The position numbers and the translations under genes are program-made. The notes beneath the pieces were generated by a model. That model was not told the origin of the DNA. It saw nothing but the letters and a program-made list of their open reading frames with translations, and searched no databases. Of a stretch of 13,885 nucleotides of DNA, positions 6,687-12,604 are shown piece by piece; the stretch's first letter is position 1; the number at the start of each line of letters is the position of its first letter. Origin of the DNA: a bacterium (GTDB lineage Bacteria > Planctomycetota > J058 > JAJDCP01); the NCBI GenBank assembly GCA_030428695.1, contig JAUIEM010000270.1:1-13885 (forward strand), in the 5' to 3' direction.

Positions 6687-7451
6687 CTATGCCCACGGCT
6701 CCCAGCCGAGCGCCCAGGCGACCGCGAGACCGCCGATGGAGAGCGCGTAGAGCAGCAGATACCACGCCGGGCCGCGCCAGCTGTAGGCGATCGGCTGGGC
6801 GGGCTCCGGACCGGGCCGGTAGCCGCGCACGGCGACCGCCCAGGCGGCGACGCCGAGGACCGCGCCGCTGATCGCATCGATCGCGTAGTGCTGCTTGACG
6901 TACAGCACCGAGACCGCGACCAGCGCGGCGCCGAGCAGCCCGAGCAGCCCGAACAGCGGCCGCGCCTGCCAGGCACACAGGCCGGCGAGGAAGGCGACCG
7001 CCACGTGCAGGGAGGGGCACAGGTTGGTCGCCGGGTCGAGGTAGTAGTTGAGCCGCATGCCCCACTCGTGCAGGACCCCCATGTCGAGCGTAGCGACGTC
7101 GACCCGGTAGCCCTCGACGGTCGCCGGCAGCAGCACGAAGCCGACCAGGCAGCCGCTCGCGACGAGCAGGTAGCCGACGCACACCCGCCGGAACAGGGTC
7201 TGGCAGCGCACGACGAAGATCGGGTAGAGCAGCGAGGTGTAGACCGCGGCGTAGACGTACATCCACTCCGGCCGGGCGGGGAACCAGCCGTCGACCGCCA
7301 TCTCCATGTCGAGGGCGGGGTCGGGCGTGACGTTGAGGCCGACGAGGTAGTAGCCCCCGATCGTGTACAGGGCGAGGGCGGCGAGCAGGCCCGCCTTCTC
7401 CGCGGGACGGGAGGGCGCCACCAGCGAGACCGGCGCGGCGCGGGATTCCAT
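6687..7451 (-). CDS. PAP2-superfamily integral membrane phosphatase/phosphotransferase
   Basis: A 254-residue polytopic membrane protein of the PAP2 superfamily, which dephosphorylates or transfers head groups of lipid phosphates at the membrane. The motifs are NLCPSLHVA with H149 (the PSGH-type motif, here PSLH) and KQHYAIDAISG with H188 and D192, which act as the phosphohistidine/acid pair in this superfamily. About five to six hydrophobic segments surround them. The classical first motif (KxxxxxxRP) is not seen, which fits the PAP2_3/Aur1-like branch better than classical phosphatidate phosphatases. The ATG at 7451 has a perfect GGAGGAAGCG ribosome site. It is upstream of the unrecognised gene by 99 bp, and divergent from the lysozyme gene. 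The substrate (undecaprenyl-PP, phosphatidate, or a sphingolipid or inositol lipid) is not decidable from sequence. Confidence 0.87.
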   Translation of the reverse strand: MESRAAPVSLVAPSRPAEKAGLLAALALYTIGGYYLVGLNVTPDPALDMEMAVDGWFPARPEWMYVYAAVYTSLLYPIFVVRCQTLFRRVCVGYLLVASGCLVGFVLLPATVEGYRVDVATLDMGVLHEWGMRLNYYLDPATNLCPSLHVAVAFLAGLCAWQARPLFGLLGLLGAALVAVSVLYVKQHYAIDAISGAVLGVAAWAVAVRGYRPGPEPAQPIAYSWRGPAWYLLLYALSIGGLAVAWALGWEPWA

Positions 7452-7473
7452 CGCTTCCTCCGGGGTTCGCCGG

Positions 7474-7503
7474 AAGGTAGCCGATGGCCACGGCGGGCGG
7501 CAA
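7474..7503 (-). promoter_or_regulatory. Candidate promoter of the PAP2 gene
   Basis: TTGCCG (7498-7503), an 18-bp spacer and TACCTT (7474-7479) lie on the minus strand just upstream of the PAP2 ribosome site. The matches are partial. Confidence 0.35.
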
Positions 7504-7627
7504 GCCCGGTCGGAGAACTTCAACCTGCCTTCACGACGCTGCCATCGCCGCCGCATCGACACTTGACACCACTCCACACCTGGCCCGGCGAGCCGGACGC
7601 GAACCTTTTCCGACGCCGTCCGGGCGG

Positions 7628-7633
7628 TAGAAT
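7628..7633 (+). promoter_or_regulatory. Possible -10 box of the lysozyme gene
   Basis: TAGAAT lies 28 bases before the GTG start of the lysozyme gene and matches TATAAT at five of six positions. No convincing -35 is spaced correctly (CTTTTC at 7605-7610). The divergent region 7452-7661 otherwise holds only the PAP2 promoter candidate. Confidence 0.3.
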
Positions 7634-7661
7634 AGGAGCACACGCCCACCGGAGGGGAGCC

Positions 7662-8171
7662 GTGGCACAGCGCCTCAGCCAGACCGGACTCGACCTGATC
7701 AAGCACTTCGAGGGCTTCAGCGCGGTGGTCTACAAGGACACCGGCGGCCACGACACCATCGGCTTCGGCCACCTCGTGCGGCCCGGCGAGAGCTTCCCGA
7801 AGCCGATCACCCGCTCCCGCGCCGAGGCGATGCTGCGGGCGGACGTGCGCACCGCCGAGAGCGGCGTCTCGCGGCTGATCAAGGTGCCCCTCACCCAGGC
7901 GCAGTTCGACGCCCTGGTCAGCTTCACCTTCAACCTCGGCGCCGGCAACCTCGAGCGCTCGACCCTGCGCAGGAAGCTCAACGCGGGCAACTACGCGGCG
8001 GTCCCCTCCGAGCTGAACAAGTGGGTGAAGTCGAAGGGCAAGACCGTCGCCGGCCTGGTCCGCCGTCGCAAGGCCGAGGGCGCGATGTTCATGTCCGGCG
8101 GCATCCCGAGCGGCTCGAGCCTGGCGCCGCGCACCTCCCCGCGGCCCCGGCCGCGGCCTGCGAACCGCTAG
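7662..8171 (+). CDS. T4-type lysozyme (glycoside hydrolase family 24) with Pro/Arg-rich tail
   Basis: A 169-residue muramidase that cleaves the MurNAc-GlcNAc bond of peptidoglycan. The catalytic triad is E17, D26 and T32, in KHFEGF...YKDTGGHDTIGFGH; the spacing (9 and 6) is that of T4 lysozyme E11, D20 and T26. The family motif LTQAQFDALVSFTFNLGAGN follows, near residues 85-104. After the domain ends (about residue 146), a low-complexity cationic tail with alternating Pro-Arg (RTSPRPRPRPANR) closes the protein. The GTG start has GGAGGGGAG directly upstream. No signal peptide is seen, and no holin or other phage gene is nearby, so it is a domesticated or accessory lysozyme rather than part of a prophage. 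The phosphatase gene follows after 9 bp and is probably translationally coupled. Confidence 0.92.
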   Translation: MAQRLSQTGLDLIKHFEGFSAVVYKDTGGHDTIGFGHLVRPGESFPKPITRSRAEAMLRADVRTAESGVSRLIKVPLTQAQFDALVSFTFNLGAGNLERSTLRRKLNAGNYAAVPSELNKWVKSKGKTVAGLVRRRKAEGAMFMSGGIPSGSSLAPRTSPRPRPRPANR

Positions 8172-8180
8172 CTCGGACCG

Positions 8181-8863
8181 GTGGCGCTGCTCGACCGGGT
8201 GCTCTCGCTGTTCCGCATCGACCTCGACATCTCGCTCGACATGCGTGAGGAGCGCTTCAGCCGCATCGCGGAAGACCTCTACCTCGGGGTCCGCCCCACC
8301 CCCGCCGACCTGCCCCGGCTGCGGGAGCTCGGCATCAGCCACGTGGTCAGCGCCCTGCACGAGAAGGAGCGCGCCAAGGTCGCGTTCCTGGAAGAGGGCT
8401 TCGCGGCGCTGTTCCTCGCGCTCCACGACGGCGTGCACGAGGACATAGGCGCGCGCTTCCCGCGGCTCTTCGCCTTCCTGCGTCGGGCGGGCGAGCGCCC
8501 GGAGGCCCGCGTCCTCATCCACTGCGAGGCGGGCGTCAGCCGCTCGGCGAGCCTCGCGATCGCCTGGATGATGCACACGGAGCGGCTGCGCTTCTTCGAG
8601 GCGTTCACCGCGGTCCGCGCCCGGCGCGTCCACATCCTGCCCAACATCGGCTTCGCCTCCGCGCTGCAGCGCCTGGAGCTCGAGCTCCACGCCGCGGACG
8701 ACGGCCCGGCCTCCCTGACGCGGTACCTGCACGAGGTCTGCAACGCGCCCGTCGAGCGCGAGGTCCTCGCCTCGATGCTGCGCAGGCACGACTACGACGC
8801 CGTGCGCGCCCTGCGGGCGATCTTCGGGCCGGAGCTGCCGCGGGTGATCCAGGGCGGGTGTAG
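8181..8863 (+). CDS. Dual-specificity (Tyr/Ser/Thr) protein phosphatase; 3' end uncertain, no in-frame stop
   Basis: A cysteine-based dual-specificity phosphatase. The P-loop HCEAGVSRS carries C115 (nucleophile) and R121 and runs on into ASLAIAWMM. The general acid is D83, 32 residues before the cysteine as in human VHR. The N-terminal IAEDLYLGVRPTPADLPRLRELGISHVVS block is typical of the family. A C-terminal extension after about residue 175 is helical; the part around RRHDYDAVRALRAIFG is faintly UBA-like. It starts with GTG nine bases after the lysozyme stop, with a weak ribosome site. The frame has no stop before it enters the antisense of the EAL gene and stays open to 12959. I set the end at the TAG at 8861, one frame away, because coding character stops near there; a one-base sequence error or natural frameshift is possible. 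Confidence 0.72.
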
Positions 8864-8888
8864 GGTCAGCCCGTTCGATTCACCGGGT

Positions 8889-10220
8889 TCAGCTCGCCAG
8901 GCCGGCCCCGAAGGCGTCGAGCTCGACCGGGGGCGACCACAGGAAGCCCTGGGCGTAGCGCACGCCGAGCTCGCGCAGCAGGGCCGCGTCCTCGCGGCGT
9001 TCGACGCCCTCGGCGACGACCTGGGCCTTGACCGCGTTGGCGAGGGCGACGGTGCGACGGAGCAGCTTCTCCTTGCGGAAGTCGCTCGCGGCGCGGTCGA
9101 CGAGGTCGCGGTCGATCTTGACCAGGTGGGGCTCGAGCAACACCACGCTGTCGAGGGTCCCGCGGCCCTTGCCGATGTCGTCGATCGCGAGCCGGATGCC
9201 GAGCTGCTTGAGCGCGGCGACCCGGGCGAGCAGCTCCTGGGGGTCGCCGATGAACTGCTCCTCGCTCAGCTCGAGGGTGATCGCGCCGGGCGCGAAGCCG
9301 GCGAAGGTCGCCGAGCACTGCTCGACGGGCAGCTCGAGCAGGGTGCTCGGGAAGATGTTGACGTGGAACTGCAGGAAGTCGGGCAGCTTGCGCGCCGCGG
9401 ACAAGGCCGCCCGCACGCACTGCAGGTCGACCCGCGTCAGGCTGCTGTGGGCACGGGCGAGGCCGAGGAAGCGCACCGGACTCTCGAAGGGACCGGCCGG
9501 GCCGCGGCTGAGCAGCTCGCAGCCGATCCAGCGCTCGTGCTCGAGCTCGACGATGGGCTGGCCGACGATGCGCAGACCGGAGCCGCGCAGGAGGCTCGAG
9601 ATCGTCCCGTGCAGCTCTTCGGAGACCAGCGGCTGCGACAGCCGCGCGAAGCGCGTCAGGGTCAGCACCTCGCCGAGGGTGCAGGTGTCGAGGGGGAGCG
9701 GGGCGAGCCCGAGCGACAGCTCGAGGTCGAAGGGCACCGAGGTCTTGATCAGCGCCTTGCGGCCGACGTCGACGCGCAGGCGCTCGGCGATCATCTGCGC
9801 CTCGGCGACGCGGGTCTGGGGGAACAGGGCGAGGAAGGACGCCTCGCCGACCCGACCGAGCACGTCGATCGCCCGCATCCCTTCGGCCAGGCGGGAAGCG
9901 AGGTTCCGCAGCAGCACGTCGCCGAGCCCCAGCCCGAAGCGGTCGCGCAGGCCGGAGAAGTTGTCGAGCTCGACCAGACAGGCGACCAGCGTCGCGCCGA
10001 GGCGCCGCGCGCGCTCGAGCTCGCGGCCGAGAGCGAGCTCGAGGCCCTGGCGGTTGAGCGCCTCGGTCAGCCGATCGACGGTGGCGAGCCGCTCGAGCCG
10101 CGCGCGGGCGGCGTCGAGCTCGGTGCGCAGTCGGGCGAGCTCATCGGCCACCGCGGGCTCCCCCAGGAACAGGCCGTTCTCCACCACTTCGAGCCCTCGT
10201 ACAGGAACTCCTCGCAGCAT
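8889..10220 (-). CDS. c-di-GMP phosphodiesterase: degenerate GGDEF domain plus intact EAL domain
   Basis: A 443-residue cytosolic protein. A short coiled-coil-like N-terminus (about 25-45) leads to a GGDEF domain (about 46-205) with DRLTEALNRQGLE and VELDNF. Its signature, however, reads VGEAS, so cyclase activity is unlikely. The EAL domain (about 215-443) keeps every catalytic position: E235 in ELL, N288, E317, D347-D348 (in IDDIG), K368 (KID), E404 (AEGVE) and Q424 (QGF). From D347 onward the spacings equal those I recall for RocR. It should hydrolyse c-di-GMP to pGpG. No transmembrane or PAS sensor is fused. The ATG at 10220 lacks a clear ribosome site; a GTG at 10187 behind GAGGG is an alternative. 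It lies 72 bp after the kinase-FGE gene on the same strand, so the two may be co-transcribed. Confidence 0.92.
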   Translation of the reverse strand: MLRGVPVRGLEVVENGLFLGEPAVADELARLRTELDAARARLERLATVDRLTEALNRQGLELALGRELERARRLGATLVACLVELDNFSGLRDRFGLGLGDVLLRNLASRLAEGMRAIDVLGRVGEASFLALFPQTRVAEAQMIAERLRVDVGRKALIKTSVPFDLELSLGLAPLPLDTCTLGEVLTLTRFARLSQPLVSEELHGTISSLLRGSGLRIVGQPIVELEHERWIGCELLSRGPAGPFESPVRFLGLARAHSSLTRVDLQCVRAALSAARKLPDFLQFHVNIFPSTLLELPVEQCSATFAGFAPGAITLELSEEQFIGDPQELLARVAALKQLGIRLAIDDIGKGRGTLDSVVLLEPHLVKIDRDLVDRAASDFRKEKLLRRTVALANAVKAQVVAEGVERREDAALLRELGVRYAQGFLWSPPVELDAFGAGLAS

Positions 10221-10242
10221 ACCAGAATTGGCGCATTTTTCC

Positions 10243-10248
10243 TCTATA
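10243..10248 (-). promoter_or_regulatory. Possible -10 box before the EAL gene
   Basis: TATAGA on the minus strand lies in the 72-bp gap between the kinase-FGE stop and the EAL start. There is no good -35 (TCCCAG at 17 bp). Predicted transcription would begin about at 10236, giving a very short leader before ATG 10220. Confidence 0.28.
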
Positions 10249-10292
10249 GCCCTCCGCGGAACCGCCTGGGATCGGGCCTCCCGGCCGAAGCT

Positions 10293-12527
10293 TCAGCGCG
10301 GGATCGAGCGCACCGGCCGGAATCCTACGTTCGGGCTCTTGCGCCCTGGATCGAGCTTGGCGCGGCGCGCCGAGCGACAATAGGACGGATCGTGGTACCA
10401 GGCTCCTCCGCGGATGACCCGCTCGACCGGACCCGTCCGCGGTCCGCGCGGATCCTCCGCCGCGGCCGCCGCGAGCAGCCCGTAGCGGTCCCAGCACCAC
10501 TCGTAGGCGTTGCCGTGGGTGTCGTACAGGCCCCACGGGTTGGGCCGCAGGGAGCCGACCGGCTCGAGCGCGAGGACGTCGTCGAAGCCGCTGCCGAAGG
10601 TGCTGCGACCGAAGACCGCGGCGTCGCGCGCGAGGCTGTCACCGGTCCAGAAGGCGGTCCCGGTGCCGGCGCGGCAGAGGTACTCCCACTCCGCCTCGGT
10701 CGGCAGCCGGAAGCCATCCGCGTCGGAGTTCCAGGTGACCTCGGCGGTGTCGAGGGTGTACACAGGGGTCAGGTTCTCCGCGACGGACAGGGCGTTGCAG
10801 AAGCGCAGCGCGTCCAGCCAGGCGACGTGGACCGCCGGCTCGTCGGGGCCGACCGCGCCCTGCAGGCGCACGCCGAGCAGCTGCTCGTACTGCGCCCGGC
10901 TGACCTCGCACGCAGCGACATACAGCGCGGAGCCCAGCCGCACCTCGTGCGGGGTCTCGTCGTCGATGCGGCCCTTCTCCTCGGCCGGGGAGCCCATCGT
11001 GAAGCTGCCGGCGGGGACGAGCACGAAGCTCAGCCCTCCGTGTACCCGGACCAGCGGCTCCTGCAGGCGTCCCGCCTCGTCTTCCTGGGCCGCGCTCGGC
11101 TCCCACCACAGGGGCTCTTCGCTCGGCGGGGGCGGCGGGGGCGGCGTCGTCGGATCCTCGCCCGGCGTCGGGACCTCGCCCTGGGCCGGGGGCTGCTCGG
11201 GCGTCGGGTCCGGGGAGTCAGCGCGGGTCGCCCACCAGCCGATGCCGATCAGCAGCGCCAGGCCGACGACGATGCCGAGCGCGAGCGGCGCCCGGGACGC
11301 GGGTGCCGGGGCGGGCTCGGCCAGCGGCGTGGGGGCGCCGTGCAGGGTGGGGTCGGGCTCCGGTTCCGATTCCGATTCCGACTCCGATTCCGAAACGTGC
11401 CCGCGCCCGGTCCCCTCCGGCTCCGACTCCGGCTCCGATTCCGATTCCAATTCCAATTCCGATTCCGATTCCGACTCCGCTTTCGCTTCCACCTCCGTCA
11501 CCGCCACGGCCCCCGACTCCGCCCCGGAGGCCGGCTGGGGCGCACGCACGCGGGAGTCGACGACGGTCTCCGCCTCCGGCTCCTCGAGGGCGGCGATCAG
11601 CGCGGCCGGGGTCTGGAAGCGGTCTTCGGGCGCCTTGGCGAGCAGGCGCCGGACGATCGCCACGGTGTTCTCCCCCAGCCCCGGGCGCAGCGCCTGGACG
11701 TCGGGGGGGACCTCGGCGCAGTGGGACTTCATGTAGGAGCGCAGGCCGGGGCCCTGGAAAGGCGGGCGGCCGGTCAGCATCGTGAAGAAGGTGCAGCCGA
11801 CGGCGTACAGGTCCGAGCGGATGTCGACCGCGCTCGAGTCGTCCCACTGCTCCGGGGACATATAGGCCGGCGTGCCCATCACGGTGCCGGCGACCGTGAG
11901 CTGGCTCGACTCCTCGCCCTTGGCCAGACCGAAGTCCGCGATCTTGATCCGGCCCTCGGCGCTGAGCAGCAGGTTGTCCGGCTTGATGTCCCGGTGGACG
12001 ATGCCGCGGGAGTGCGCCGCCGCCAGGCCACGGGCGGTCTCGAGCAGCAGCCGCCGGGCCTCGAGCTCCGGCAGCGGCGCCTTGGCGACACGCTGCTTGA
12101 CCGAGCCGCCCGCCGCGTAGCCCATCACGATGTAGAAGCGCCCGTCGTTCTCGAACATGTCGTGGACGGCGACGATGTGCGGGTTGTCGAGCTGCGCCAG
12201 GGCCTGGGCCTCGCGCCGGAAGCGGCTGATCAGCCCCTCGTCGTGGCTCAGGCTCGGCGGCAGCACCTTGATCGCGACCTGGCGCGCGAGCTGCTCGTGC
12301 ACGCCGAGGTAGACCGCCCCCATGCCGCCCTGCCCGAGCTTGCGCTCGATGCGGTAGTCCCGCACCGTCGCGCCGACGAGGCCGACGGTCTTCGCCTCGT
12401 CCGCGGGGGGATCCGGCGTCGGCGCGGGCGCTGGAGCCTGCCCCGCGCGCCCCGCGGCGGCCTGCAGCTCGGACTCCGAGAGCTGCATGTGGGACTGCCA
12501 GTTGGTACGAGAATCTTCTGGGGTCAT
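10293..12527 (-). CDS. Membrane Ser/Thr protein kinase with extracytoplasmic FGE/sulfatase-modifying domain
   Basis: A 744-residue receptor-like kinase. The Hanks-type kinase domain (about 58-325) is complete: LGQGGMGAVY (64-73), VAIK with K87, HRDIKPDN with H178 and D180, DFG at 198-200, and GTPAYMSPEQ in the activation segment. A Ser-Glu dipeptide-rich linker (about 346-391) and an alanine/proline linker precede one membrane helix (about 414-432). A Pro-rich spacer with a run of prolines leads to an FGE/SUMF1-type domain (about 500-742) with VLVPAGSFTMGSP, LPTEAEWEYLCRAG, NAYEWCWDR, IRGGAW and NVGFRPV. The FGE domain should lie outside the membrane as a ligand sensor or binding module. ATG 12527 follows GGGGAAGG; longer in-frame starts lie in the divergent intergenic region. 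Kinase-FGE fusions are typical of Planctomycetota. The EAL gene is downstream. Confidence 0.93.
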   Translation of the reverse strand: MTPEDSRTNWQSHMQLSESELQAAAGRAGQAPAPAPTPDPPADEAKTVGLVGATVRDYRIERKLGQGGMGAVYLGVHEQLARQVAIKVLPPSLSHDEGLISRFRREAQALAQLDNPHIVAVHDMFENDGRFYIVMGYAAGGSVKQRVAKAPLPELEARRLLLETARGLAAAHSRGIVHRDIKPDNLLLSAEGRIKIADFGLAKGEESSQLTVAGTVMGTPAYMSPEQWDDSSAVDIRSDLYAVGCTFFTMLTGRPPFQGPGLRSYMKSHCAEVPPDVQALRPGLGENTVAIVRRLLAKAPEDRFQTPAALIAALEEPEAETVVDSRVRAPQPASGAESGAVAVTEVEAKAESESESELELESESEPESEPEGTGRGHVSESESESESEPEPDPTLHGAPTPLAEPAPAPASRAPLALGIVVGLALLIGIGWWATRADSPDPTPEQPPAQGEVPTPGEDPTTPPPPPPPSEEPLWWEPSAAQEDEAGRLQEPLVRVHGGLSFVLVPAGSFTMGSPAEEKGRIDDETPHEVRLGSALYVAACEVSRAQYEQLLGVRLQGAVGPDEPAVHVAWLDALRFCNALSVAENLTPVYTLDTAEVTWNSDADGFRLPTEAEWEYLCRAGTGTAFWTGDSLARDAAVFGRSTFGSGFDDVLALEPVGSLRPNPWGLYDTHGNAYEWCWDRYGLLAAAAAEDPRGPRTGPVERVIRGGAWYHDPSYCRSARRAKLDPGRKSPNVGFRPVRSIPR
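11356..11490. repeat. Hexanucleotide repeat tracts encoding (Ser-Glu)n in the kinase-FGE linker
   Basis: Two tracts of the degenerate hexamer GATTCC/GACTCC/GGCTCC (11356-11394 and 11414-11490), read on the minus strand as alternating Glu and Ser codons with some Leu and Pro. A short unit encoding GTGRGHV separates them. Unit changes are always in frame, so slippage would alter linker length without breaking the gene. The A/T-containing units stand out from the GC-rich surroundings. Confidence 0.85.
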
Positions 12528-12604
12528 GTTGCCTTCCCCGGTAGACTGGCCGCGGCGGGCGGGATGCGGGCGAGGGCCGCGCCCCGGGGACCCGGGAGGA
12601 AGCG

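Noticed and set aside
7563..7568. Perfect TTGACA on the plus strand
   Set aside because: No -10-like hexamer lies 16-19 bases downstream; the sequence there is CGGCGA and similar.
8866..8890. tRNA-like GTTCGATTC in a small hairpin between the convergent genes
   Set aside because: The flanking stems do not form a T-arm, there is no anticodon or acceptor arm nearby, and no T-tract makes it a terminator.
11356..11490. Possible CRISPR-like array
   Set aside because: The units are contiguous hexamers without spacers and encode Ser-Glu within a gene.
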